Assembly (NCBI RefSeq): GCF_001559075.2
Contig: NZ_CP014015.2
Location: 3,906,001 to 3,970,000, forward strand
Length of the DNA stretch: 64,000 nt
DNA from: Citrobacter amalonaticus
GTDB lineage: Bacteria > Pseudomonadota > Gammaproteobacteria > Enterobacterales > Enterobacteriaceae
Direction of reading: 5' to 3'
The notes below the pieces were generated by a model. The model had not been told where the DNA came from, searched no databases, and saw only the letters and a list, made by a program, of their open reading frames with translations. Numbering within the stretch: position 1 is the first letter of the stretch; every line of letters begins with the position of its first letter. The position numbers and the translations under genes are program-made. Shown here one piece after another: positions 55,007 to 61,745 of the stretch.

Positions 55007-57691
55007 TTATTCCGCGTCCAGAGCTTCAAGACGACGAATGTCATAATCGTTGAGTTCGTCGGTGTAGGTTTCAGTGATTGGCGCTGGCCAGTTATCGTTT
55101 TCCATTGCATCGTAAATCTGGCGCAGAACACGACGGTACTCTTTGCGACCAAGTTCAAGTAACGATTCTGACGCCTCGACGACGGCAACCCAGTGGTAAC
55201 CCGGCTCCTTGTTGACGAATATCCAAGAGAAGCTATCTAGCCCGGCAACATCACAGTACATCGCAGCGCTGAGGTGATAATCACGGTCAATGATTTCCCT
55301 GTGCAGGCGCTCTTTTATGCGGTCCTGACGAACATTACCGATGCTGATAGTTTTAAGGTCCGCGCAGGTATTTTCGCTCGCTGTTCTGAGTTCGATATCC
55401 GGACGCACCCGGATATTCAGACCTGTTTCTTCATCAATGCCGAAGTAGCTGACCTCAGACTGTCGTCCAGGGTTATTGAGAAGATCGCTGGCGTCGCGGT
55501 TGTTGAATATTGCCTGTTGGATGTTTTTGGCTAACATCACCTGTTCGCTGGTAAGAATGGTTTTCCCTGCCATGCTTTCGCGCCATTTCTGCTCGTATTC
55601 ATCAGCAAAGATTGCGTCTGGGTTAACTGCGCGGATGGATTCCTGCAGTTCTTCCTTCTTGCCAGTCAGTTTCAGTTGTTCGGCTTTAGGTTTGTCGGCG
55701 TTGTATTCCCGGATGAACGCTTTGAGCGTATCCGTGTTGGTGAATGCGCCTGCCGGAATGCCGGGAAATATCGCAAATTCATCATCGAATTTTTCAGGCT
55801 CAAGAACGAGGGTATGTACCAGACTGCCGAAACTCAGCGCTTCGGTACTTTCACGGCTTATCGTTTTCTCTATATGTCGTGCATTGAAGTACATCAGGCT
55901 CAGTCGTGCGTCTTTTACCATCGTTGAACTGATACCATTCGCGGCGTGATAAACGTCGTTCGGCACACCTTCATAACGGCCAGGCTCGAAGTATGACGGC
56001 CACTCCGGTGCTGGTTTCTCCTGTTGTGTTTCAGGCGCATTTTGTTGCGCTTCTGGTTCTGAATGGTTTACTGAGTCGTCATTTTGGTACGTTTCAGCCT
56101 GACTCTGGTTCAGAATGGCCTGCTCTCCGGCATCTGCTTCTTCACCAGTCCCCAGATTACTTTCGCCTGCGTACAGCGCATCACCAGCCTGTTTTTCATC
56201 ACCGTCAGTTTTTTGAACCTGCACATTGCTGGTGGTCTCCGGACCCTTTTTAGTGCCATGAGTCGAAGAGTTCTGCATTAAGGCGGACACGTCGAAAATG
56301 CCGTCTGCAACTTTTTTTACCAGCTCAGGTTGCTCGGTCTGAGGGCTTGATTCAGTTTTCACCCACTTCGGATCGTTCGGATCACTGATGCCTTCGATAT
56401 ATTCTCCGCGCTCGGCAGCAAGCTGACGGTTAGCTTCTTCTACTGCGTCTTTTTCCGGAGTGTGTCGGGCGGCAGCAAGAATTTCAGCAGTTGGTTTCTC
56501 GTGGTTGCTTTCCGTTAAATTGGCATTGATATATCCCCTAAGTCTCCCTGGGTATTGATAATATTCAGGGTGGGCACTTCGAATAAGCGCGAAAATAGCT
56601 GCACGGGAATAATCTAGGATACCGGGCGTTTCACGCAGTGCTGAAGACCACTCTTTGAATGGACTTTCCTTTTTCTGAACGATTTCTTTTGCGCGACGGT
56701 AAACGCTACCTGGAATGTCATAAATATTAAAATCCATAGGCAGGGTTGCGAGTGCTATTTCAATGTCGAGAACGTCAAAATTATGCTTTACATCCGGATG
56801 ACGATCGGTCTTATTACCGCCGCCAGCGTTCGCGCCAGATGGTGTGCGATTAATTTCAGACACACGATTTCCTTTAGCCCATTCTTTAACGAACAGGCCA
56901 CGATCGATATATTCTGTATCAACAAATGCCTGTGCAAAATTCATCATCAAATGCAGGGTGTGTCGTTTGTCCTGCGGGAAAATTCGTTTAAAGGCGTCAG
57001 TAAATTTCCACAGGTTTGGGGTATCCAGCTTTTGAATGGCTGGTACGTTATGGCAGGCAAGCAACATGTCCTGGATATAACTGTTACTCATGTCCAGTTC
57101 AAGGCGGCTTACTTCGGCGAGCTGTACCGGTGTCACGTGATGTGAGAATGCATCATCAAGAATGAACTGAGAGAGTATGCGGTGGCGTTCGCTCATTCTG
57201 GCGACCGGCTGGTTCATTTCCTTTTCCACTTCCTCCATCAGTTCGCCGTTGACGTTGTAAGCGTAAGCAGGGAGACCTCCAGGCTTTACGGCGTTATCTT
57301 CGTTGCCAAAGGTTTCTGTATGGTCTTCCAGCACTTCGCCTGTTTCGGTATCAACACCATCAACGATACGCTGACGGGCGGCGGCAACGGCTTCAGATGA
57401 TGGCAGTGTCACGCCTGGAATTTGCGCCCAGGTCATGTTGTCGCTGCCGAGCTGGTAGAATTCGCAAAAGGTTAAGCTCAATTCGCCTTCCGGCGGCAGC
57501 TCGTTGACGACAGGGAAATTAGTAGCGACAGCTTTGAAATAATCTTTCAGCTTTGCGCCTGATTTAATCAGGAGATAATCCAGTGTGGCATTTGCCGATT
57601 CAAAATCATCACAGCACCAGAGAACTGCATCTTTCTGGCCTGATGATTTTTTTGCTTTGCGGACTAAAAATACGGGATTAGTTCCACTCAT
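55007..57691 (-). CDS. recE: RecE exonuclease VIII
   Basis: RecE degrades 5' strands of dsDNA to give ssDNA for RecT. The ATG at 57691, with GTGAGGATAAAACA upstream, gives MSGTNPVFLVRKAKKSSGQK, matching the start of Rac RecE (STKPLFLLRKAKKSSGE). The frame is open for 70 more codons. The 894-residue protein keeps the Rac plan: a large N-terminal region (NRVSEINRTPSGANAGGGN), a low-complexity linker (about 500-600), and a C-terminal PD-(D/E)XK nuclease with RVRPDIEL and CADLKTIS as catalytic D and D-x-K. The nuclease core starts at GRYEGVPNDVYHAANGIS (about 605). Confidence 0.92.
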   Translation of the reverse strand: MSGTNPVFLVRKAKKSSGQKDAVLWCCDDFESANATLDYLLIKSGAKLKDYFKAVATNFPVVNELPPEGELSLTFCEFYQLGSDNMTWAQIPGVTLPSSEAVAAARQRIVDGVDTETGEVLEDHTETFGNEDNAVKPGGLPAYAYNVNGELMEEVEKEMNQPVARMSERHRILSQFILDDAFSHHVTPVQLAEVSRLELDMSNSYIQDMLLACHNVPAIQKLDTPNLWKFTDAFKRIFPQDKRHTLHLMMNFAQAFVDTEYIDRGLFVKEWAKGNRVSEINRTPSGANAGGGNKTDRHPDVKHNFDVLDIEIALATLPMDFNIYDIPGSVYRRAKEIVQKKESPFKEWSSALRETPGILDYSRAAIFALIRSAHPEYYQYPGRLRGYINANLTESNHEKPTAEILAAARHTPEKDAVEEANRQLAAERGEYIEGISDPNDPKWVKTESSPQTEQPELVKKVADGIFDVSALMQNSSTHGTKKGPETTSNVQVQKTDGDEKQAGDALYAGESNLGTGEEADAGEQAILNQSQAETYQNDDSVNHSEPEAQQNAPETQQEKPAPEWPSYFEPGRYEGVPNDVYHAANGISSTMVKDARLSLMYFNARHIEKTISRESTEALSFGSLVHTLVLEPEKFDDEFAIFPGIPAGAFTNTDTLKAFIREYNADKPKAEQLKLTGKKEELQESIRAVNPDAIFADEYEQKWRESMAGKTILTSEQVMLAKNIQQAIFNNRDASDLLNNPGRQSEVSYFGIDEETGLNIRVRPDIELRTASENTCADLKTISIGNVRQDRIKERLHREIIDRDYHLSAAMYCDVAGLDSFSWIFVNKEPGYHWVAVVEASESLLELGRKEYRRVLRQIYDAMENDNWPAPITETYTDELNDYDIRRLEALDAE

Positions 57692-57699
57692 TGTTTTAT

Positions 57700-57818
57700 C
57701 CTCACTTCGTGTAGAATGGAGGCGCCTTAATGGCACCTCGGTTTTACCAGGTAGAATGTCCGGTTCGCTTTGGTCGGTGAGACCGGACAGGGCAAGCCCA
57801 CCTCGTGTGGGCTTTTGC
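57700..57818 (-). promoter_or_regulatory. structured leader before recE
   Basis: This gap between the 95-residue gene and recE holds two clear hairpins: GTCCGGT ... ACCGGAC at 57758-57789 and AAGCCCAC ... GTGGGCTT at 57794-57815. Neither has a T-run on the leftward strand, so they look like mRNA structure rather than terminators. Confidence 0.45.
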
Positions 57819-58106
57819 TTAATGAACGGTGCTAAAAACTTTTTCTGAGTAATCGAGTTTGTATCTGCGGTAGTTACCAAACCCGGCGTTATCGCCATCA
57901 CTCACTTTCACGGACAGTATTGAGATTGCCTCTACAGCACAGAGAGGACAGTCGAACTTGCCGAATACATAGCCACCGTCGAGAATGACCGTGACCACAC
58001 CCGTTTCGGCTGAATGAATAACGCCTGATACTTTCTTCTCGCAGTTGAATACAGCCACTTCTTTATTCACTGCTTTCAGGTTCATTTCGATTTTTACGAT
58101 TTCCAT
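57819..58106 (-). CDS. hypothetical prophage early protein (95 aa)
   Basis: The 95-residue protein starts at an ATG with a CTGGAGATTTT ribosome-binding site. It is a soluble mixed alpha/beta protein with a CPLC pair and ends YKLDYSEKVFSTVH. I do not recognise it. It lies in the left early operon just before recE, where lambdoid phages keep small host-takeover genes. Confidence 0.65.
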   Translation of the reverse strand: MEIVKIEMNLKAVNKEVAVFNCEKKVSGVIHSAETGVVTVILDGGYVFGKFDCPLCAVEAISILSVKVSDGDNAGFGNYRRYKLDYSEKVFSTVH

Positions 58107-58191
58107 AAAATCTCCAGTTGTTAAATTAAGGGTGTAAGAAGCCGCGCCAAATTAATGGCGAATTTTTCATTTCATATTTCAGGGGTACTAA

Positions 58192-58350
58192 TTAACTTTC
58201 GTGCGCCATCTGGTTGTATTCAGCGCATTGTTTAGAGCAATATTCTTTTTCTTTCTGTGCCAGTTGCGAACCGTTGAGATAGAGCAAGGTGCTCTTTACT
58301 TCTGCGCCTTCTTCAACAGGCTTGTGGCAATAACCACATTCTTTTTTCAT
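58192..58350 (-). CDS. small zinc-finger-like phage protein (YdaE type)
   Basis: A 52-residue protein starts MKKECGYCHKPVEEGAEV and ends YCSKQCAEYNQMAHES. The C-x2-C ... C-x3-C pattern (residues 5, 8, about 40, 44) suggests a single treble-clef zinc site. It resembles the Rac YdaE zinc-binding protein. The AGGACAGGTG ribosome-binding site overlaps the end of the upstream gene, and stop and start overlap (TGATG), so translation is coupled. Confidence 0.7.
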   Translation of the reverse strand: MKKECGYCHKPVEEGAEVKSTLLYLNGSQLAQKEKEYCSKQCAEYNQMAHES

Positions 58351-58544
58351 CACCTGTCCTTAAAGTGTTTTGGCAACTCTCCGTTTTGAACGATACCTTC
58401 GAGCGGATAACAATCAGTGATACTACTTTGCTCACTGGCTGCGGATTCACACTGTTCCCTGCTTCCATATACGCCGATGATGCCTTCCTGGAAGTCTCCG
58501 TTTGCCATGGCAATCGTCAGCACCAATGCGTACAGCGTGTTCAT
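58350..58544 (-). CDS. DUF1482 family phage protein
   Basis: The 64-residue protein (MNTLYALVLTIAMANGDFQE ... CYPLEGIVQNGELPKHF) has a hydrophobic N-terminus and two conserved cysteines, as in the DUF1482/YebW family common in lambdoid prophages. Function unknown. It overlaps its upstream neighbour by 4 bp (ATGA) and its downstream neighbour by 1 bp. Confidence 0.75.
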   Translation of the reverse strand: MNTLYALVLTIAMANGDFQEGIIGVYGSREQCESAASEQSSITDCYPLEGIVQNGELPKHFKDR

Positions 58545-58666
58545 TTGTTAGCTACCGTTGCACTATTACCATTTTTCAGAACTCGCCACAGGAAACGCAG
58601 TGGTGCAGTAAAAGCATTCCCGCGAACGGCCTGGATGCGTGCTGGCTGACGTGCGAAATCAATCAT
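58541..58666 (-). CDS. small basic phage protein (41 aa)
   Basis: A 41-residue frame (MIDFARQPARIQAVRGNAFT ... TVANK) has a strong AGGGGGTGAAA ribosome-binding site and overlaps the next gene by ATGA, so it is very likely translated. It is basic with a short hydrophobic stretch. Not recognised with certainty; position fits the small kil-type genes of lambdoid left operons. Confidence 0.6.
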   Translation of the reverse strand: MIDFARQPARIQAVRGNAFTAPLRFLWRVLKNGNSATVANK

Positions 58667-58668
58667 TT

Positions 58669-58893
58669 TCACCCCCTGCGATGACTGTTTTTAATGTCAT
58701 TCCAGTATTGAAAAGTGCATGGAATGTTTGCATCCATAACTGCCTGCGTGGCCGAAATGATGTTTGCATGCCAGGTTACGCAGACAGTTGCTCGCATCTG
58801 CACATAACGCAGTGACGGATCCGCCTTATTCATCAACATTCCAGCGCGTGCCGCATCGCTGGAGCTTTCAAAGCTAAAAATAACCTCACTCAT
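58669..58893 (-). CDS. hypothetical first gene of left early operon (74 aa)
   Basis: The 74-residue protein (MSEVIFSFESSSDAARAGML ... NDIKNSHRRG) has an AGAGGGATAAATC ribosome-binding site and ends two bases before the next ATG. It is the first gene after the left promoter. It looks like a small ferredoxin-like alpha/beta fold. No antiterminator N signature is visible. Confidence 0.6.
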   Translation of the reverse strand: MSEVIFSFESSSDAARAGMLMNKADPSLRYVQMRATVCVTWHANIISATQAVMDANIPCTFQYWNDIKNSHRRG

Positions 58894-59044
58894 GATTTAT
58901 CCCTCTGCTTGCCGTTATCGCCCGGCTGGCGGAACGTTTGAAACCTGCTGCGCGTTAACTGATCCACCTCATTCCGGTCTTCGTATGCCCCGGACGGCTA
59001 CTTCGTGGGCGTCCTGCCTGGGTGGTCGTGTCGCTGTGAATTTA

Positions 59045-59110
59045 TATTAAGCCTTAGACTTAACTCATGTCAAGTTCTAGGCTAAATTCATAATTAAGTT
59101 TTAGGCTTAT
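59045..59110 (-). promoter_or_regulatory. left early promoter with three repressor operators (OL-like)
   Basis: Three related 17-bp sites lie at 59047-59063 (TTAAGCCTTAGACTTAA), 59070-59086 and 59094-59110 (TTAAGTTTTAGGCTTAT), spaced 23-24 bp centre to centre. On the minus strand a perfect TTGACA -35 (59068-59073) lies between the first two sites, with TTAATA at 17 bp (59045-59050). Repressor on these sites would shut off the leftward operon, exactly as at lambda OL/pL. Confidence 0.85.
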
Positions 59111-59175
59111 TTCTATGGCGAATGTACGAGAGTGGAGGATGCTTATGGTCAGATAAACATCAGTGAGGGTGGGCT

Positions 59176-59337
59176 ATGGATAGTGACGAACTGGAAGAAG
59201 ACCGTGCCGCATTCATCGCGGGTGAAATTGGCGGCGTGGTTGTTGATAGTCTGGAGGCAAAGCGAAAGGCGGCAAGGAATGTGATCCACAAGGGGTTTCT
59301 GCGCGATTCAGCGGCAATGGTGAGAAAAGGGCAATAA
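59176..59337 (+). CDS. small phage protein (53 aa), convergent with BstA-like gene
   Basis: A 53-residue frame MDSDELEEDRAAFIAGEIGG ... RDSAAMVRKGQ follows GTGAGGGTGGGCT. It has an acidic N-terminus and basic C-terminus and is helical. It is on the + strand, opposite to its neighbours, starting just outside the left operator cluster. It resembles small conserved ORFs of lambdoid immunity regions; function unknown. Confidence 0.55.
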   Translation: MDSDELEEDRAAFIAGEIGGVVVDSLEAKRKAARNVIHKGFLRDSAAMVRKGQ

Positions 59338-59358
59338 AAAACCCGGCGCGGTGGCCGG
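59336..59358 (-). terminator. terminator after BstA-like gene
   Basis: On the minus strand a CCCGG ... CCGGG stem is followed by six T, 11 bp after the stop of the gene ending at 59370. It insulates the gene from the left operon. Confidence 0.8.
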
Positions 59359-59369
59359 GGGTCTACACC

Positions 59370-60332
59370 TTACTTATTTACTTTTACCAGTGCGGCTTCG
59401 TAAGAGTCTTTATCGTCAAACAGGCTTGTTACTGCCAAGACCTTACCTATTTGTTGCTTCAAGGCCTTGACTCCAACTTCTGATAAAAATTGGTGAATCT
59501 TATCACCGGGCTTCCCAAACTCGTCCTTGCTGCTCTTAGCTAGATCAAGGATCTTACCTTCACTTCTCGCCAAAGGCTTATAGATTTGCTCAATTGTTAA
59601 TTTTTTGAATAAGAATGGACGACCACGACCGGGCTTATTCAGTTGGTAAATTTTATACCACGCCTCATAAAGCTCATTAGGGAACTCTTTTTCGTACTGT
59701 CTAGCTTCTTCCCGGACAAACGCTTTGAAGAGATCAATTACTTGTTGAACTTCAGGTCTAAAACCAGCAACGGCATAAGCAACATTCGTTATACCAACCT
59801 TTGCAGCTGAGTTTACTAAGTCTTGGGCTTGCATGGCAGCGTTTAATCTGGAGCCCGGGAGGTCTCCATTGTCTTTAGCCGCGGTAAGAGCCTTACAAAT
59901 ATCGATGACAACTGAAATATCATAGCCATGACCGCCAGTAAATGAGCCGAGGAGTGCGCCATCGTTCTCCCATTGAAAAATATAAGGATTTTCCATTTTA
60001 TCTAGCAAAACTGCGTCAACGTAATTCTGCATATACTGAGCATTTAGTACTCGGTCTATATCCTTTACTCGCTCACCAAGACCAATAAGTTTTGCAAGGC
60101 CCGTCTTAGTCACAACGGCAGTTTTGGATTCATTATCTAAGACATAACATTCTGTATCTATGCCAAATTCTTCCATGAAGTTACCCTTATGAGTTGCCTT
60201 CAATGGCTTATCTTTCCATCTGGCTGCTGCTGCCTTTTTTGCAATATCTGATCGCTGCTCTTTTGTTAATGATCGTGCTCTAGCAACACCACCTTTTGCC
60301 TTACCTTTTGGTTCTTTCTTATCGTCTGACAT
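59370..60332 (-). CDS. bstA: BstA-like prophage-encoded phage-defence protein (P63C domain)
   Basis: I start it at the ATG at 60332 (MSDDKKEPKGKAKGGVARAR), giving 320 residues; the open frame above it is the repeat-rich promoter. The N-terminus is a basic GGVARARSLTKEQRSDIAKKAAAARW helix motif common in phage DNA-binding proteins. The middle (about 50-200) is unassigned, and the C-terminus (about 215-310, GRPFLFKKLTIEQIYKPLA, KSSKDEFGKPGDKIHQFLSE) looks like a P63C domain. Family, place downstream of the repressor, own promoter and own terminator all fit BstA, the abortive-infection protein made by lysogens that stops other phages. I identify it from memory of the family, not from a search. 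It is not an early lytic gene: it is flanked by terminators on both sides. Confidence 0.65.
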   Translation of the reverse strand: MSDDKKEPKGKAKGGVARARSLTKEQRSDIAKKAAAARWKDKPLKATHKGNFMEEFGIDTECYVLDNESKTAVVTKTGLAKLIGLGERVKDIDRVLNAQYMQNYVDAVLLDKMENPYIFQWENDGALLGSFTGGHGYDISVVIDICKALTAAKDNGDLPGSRLNAAMQAQDLVNSAAKVGITNVAYAVAGFRPEVQQVIDLFKAFVREEARQYEKEFPNELYEAWYKIYQLNKPGRGRPFLFKKLTIEQIYKPLARSEGKILDLAKSSKDEFGKPGDKIHQFLSEVGVKALKQQIGKVLAVTSLFDDKDSYEAALVKVNK

Positions 60333-60425
60333 ATGCAAGCACCTTGCTGTGAAATGTGCTTGCATTAAATCACTGTATAAATAAACAAGCAAGCAAGAAA
60401 TTTTTTTTATGCTTGCATTGTTATG
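60333..60425 (-). promoter_or_regulatory. repeat-rich bstA promoter region, candidate aba-like self-immunity element
   Basis: Directly before the start codon lie inverted arms ATGCAAGCAC (60333-60342) and GTGCTTGCAT (60356-60365). A tandem CAAGCAAGCAAG follows at 60386-60397, then a further ATGCTTGCAT at 60409-60418. A TATACA -10-like hexamer (minus strand, 60374-60379) sits in the middle. In known BstA systems a short DNA element (aba) at the bstA locus blocks BstA during the phage's own lytic growth. This repeat cluster is the obvious candidate here; it may equally be a self-repression operator. Confidence 0.5.
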
Positions 60426-60428
60426 ACG

Positions 60429-60451
60429 TAAAAAAAGGCCGCATATATGCG
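60429..60451 (-). terminator. terminator between immunity operon and bstA promoter
   Basis: On the minus strand the stem GTCGCATATATGCGGC is followed by seven T (60430-60436). It stops transcripts from the repressor and the 135-residue gene before bstA. Confidence 0.75.
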
Positions 60452-60491
60452 ACCTCTCATCACCGAAACACCTCATCAGGTCATTGGCTAC

Positions 60492-60899
60492 CTACTGCCT
60501 GTCCACATAAGGCAGTAGAATTTTAATTGCTTTTATCATCCCATCGGGGTCAGTAATCCGAAGATCACCATAATCGTTTAGTCGCTCAAATCCCATCAAT
60601 GAACGTCGGTACTGAATAATTGCTTTATCCAAAGAAGGAATTTTCTTTCTCTTTGTCACACCCATTAGAGAATCAAACTCGTTCACAGAGATACTATCGC
60701 TTCCACGATCTGGAAATATTCCTTTCTCGATTAACCTAATTTGATTGTACAATTTAATTCTCAGGACATCTGAAATTGCATTGAATTCCTTACGTTTTTC
60801 TCCATTAATGGCATACTTATAACTAAAGTATCCACTTGCAGGAACGGCAATAATTGATACTATCATTGCAATAGTTGCAACGATGTCGCTATAGCTCAT
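60492..60899 (-). CDS. membrane-anchored protein in immunity region (135 aa), unknown
   Basis: The 135-residue protein has one N-terminal membrane segment (about 5-29, IVATIAMIVSIIAVPASGYFS), then a basic, charged cytoplasmic part. Codon use is AT-rich and unlike the host genes. It lies 120 bp downstream of the repressor on the same strand, with no terminator between, so it is probably expressed in the lysogen, like rexAB or sieB in other lambdoid phages. A superinfection-exclusion role is inferred from place and topology only. Confidence 0.65.
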   Translation of the reverse strand: MSYSDIVATIAMIVSIIAVPASGYFSYKYAINGEKRKEFNAISDVLRIKLYNQIRLIEKGIFPDRGSDSISVNEFDSLMGVTKRKKIPSLDKAIIQYRRSLMGFERLNDYGDLRITDPDGMIKAIKILLPYVDRQ

Positions 60900-60911
60900 G
60901 GAGTAATCCCT

Positions 60912-61016
60912 ATGTCTGGCTCTGATACCTTGGCTACAGTTGCTTTGATTATTTCAGTTACAAACTTATCCGTAATATTTATGGGAGATGGCGCTTACGT
61001 GATAAATTCGTTGTGA
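60912..61016 (+). CDS. possible small hydrophobic peptide (34 aa)
   Basis: ATG at 60912 is preceded by GGAGTAATCCCT and opens 34 codons (MSGSDTLATVALIISVTNLS ... AYVINSL) with one hydrophobic stretch long enough to span a membrane. It lies on the + strand, exactly filling the gap between the repressor stop and the divergent 135-residue gene. No homologue comes to mind, so the call is tentative. Confidence 0.3.
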   Translation: MSGSDTLATVALIISVTNLSVIFMGDGAYVINSL

Positions 61017-61019
61017 TGA

Positions 61020-61406
61020 TTATTCGCTATCACCCTTAATCCGCCGCCCCATGTACTTGGCGTACAACTCGTCGAGTTCCTTCAGTCGCAGAGATACGAT
61101 CCGCAACATGTTCTGCTGCTCTTCTTCCGGTAACTGGCGATAGAGTTCCAGCAGGCGCTGCTCGTCTGGCTTAAGCCCGTTCTTTTCTCCGACATCTTCA
61201 CCTAGCAGCCAAGGGACGGATACGCCAGCAGCATCAGCTACAGCTAATGCAGATTCTTTGCTAATAACCCCTTTTTTGAACCAGCCGTTTACGGATTGCG
61301 GAGTAATCCCCGCAACCCTTGCCATATCAGATTTTGTCATCCCTCGTTGCGTCAGCTCTGTCAAACGCTCGATGAGAATCGGGTTAAGTATTTTTTTCTC
61401 AGCCAT
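61020..61406 (-). CDS. prophage repressor (CI-like, no peptidase domain)
   Basis: The ATG at 61406 gives 128 residues (MAEKKILNPILIERLTELTQ). The helix-turn-helix is MTKSDMARVAGITPQSVNGWFKKG (about 23-46). The rest is a short helical tail (DEQRLLELYRQLPEEEQQNMLRIV), with no LexA/CI-type Ala-Gly cleavage site or Ser-Lys peptidase dyad. The open frame further upstream runs through the operators and is not coding. No Shine-Dalgarno is seen; the start lies 9 bp from an operator, as in the leaderless lambda cI message. It binds, by inference, the 17-bp operators on both sides. Confidence 0.85.
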   Translation of the reverse strand: MAEKKILNPILIERLTELTQRGMTKSDMARVAGITPQSVNGWFKKGVISKESALAVADAAGVSVPWLLGEDVGEKNGLKPDEQRLLELYRQLPEEEQQNMLRIVSLRLKELDELYAKYMGRRIKGDSE

Positions 61407-61415
61407 ATCAGAAGA

Positions 61416-61482
61416 ATAAGCCTTTTGCTTATAAATTAAAATTCGCTCAGGACTTGATCTTTTGTTAAGTCTGAGGCTTAAT
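61416..61482. promoter_or_regulatory. repressor/cro operator-promoter region (OR-like)
   Basis: Three sites like those at the left promoter lie at 61416-61432 (ATAAGCCTTTTGCTTAT), 61441-61457 (weak) and 61465-61481 (TTAAGTCTGAGGCTTAA), spaced 24-25 bp. The last differs from the best left site by one base when read on the opposite strand. A rightward promoter TTGATC (61454) - 17 bp - CTTAAT (61477) overlaps them. Confidence 0.8.
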
Positions 61483-61509
61483 TTATTTGTGAATCTAGTG
61501 GAGATACTC

Positions 61510-61743
61510 ATGAACGGATTAGAAAAGGCCATTCAGAAAGCTGGCACTGCCAGCAACTTAGCCGCAAAGCTAGGCATTAAACCGATGTCGGTTAGTCGCT
61601 GGAAAACACGATACAAGGGCGTCGTGCCAGCCGATCGTGTTTTACCAATTTTCAACGCAACTGGTGTTACCCCCCACGAATTGCGCCCTGATCTGTATCC
61701 GAACCCAACGGATGGATTACCGGCGCAGGAAGCGAGGGCGTAA
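61510..61743 (+). CDS. Cro/YdaS-like DNA-binding protein
   Basis: The 77-residue protein starts MNGLEKAIQKAGTASNLAAK after a GGAGATACTC ribosome-binding site. Its helix-turn-helix (SNLAAKLGIKPMSVSRWKTRY, about 14-34) and C-terminal LPIFNATGVTPHELRPDLYP tail are those of the YdaS/Cro family. It is first in the rightward operon, opposite the repressor, so it is the Cro analogue. In Rac, YdaS is described in relation to RacR control. Confidence 0.9.
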   Translation: MNGLEKAIQKAGTASNLAAKLGIKPMSVSRWKTRYKGVVPADRVLPIFNATGVTPHELRPDLYPNPTDGLPAQEARA

Positions 61744-61745
61744 CC

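Noticed and set aside
58669..58893. First left-operon gene considered as N antiterminator
   Set aside because: No arginine-rich N-terminal motif and no boxA/boxB-like pair recognised nearby.
60333..60476. 48-residue N-terminal extension of the BstA-like protein
   Set aside because: It would translate the repeat-rich promoter and part of a terminator; the ATG at 60332 gives a sensible hydrophilic N-terminus.
61407..61532. 42-residue N-terminal extension of the repressor
   Set aside because: It would run through three operator sites and the cro start; the shorter form has the normal repressor N-terminus.
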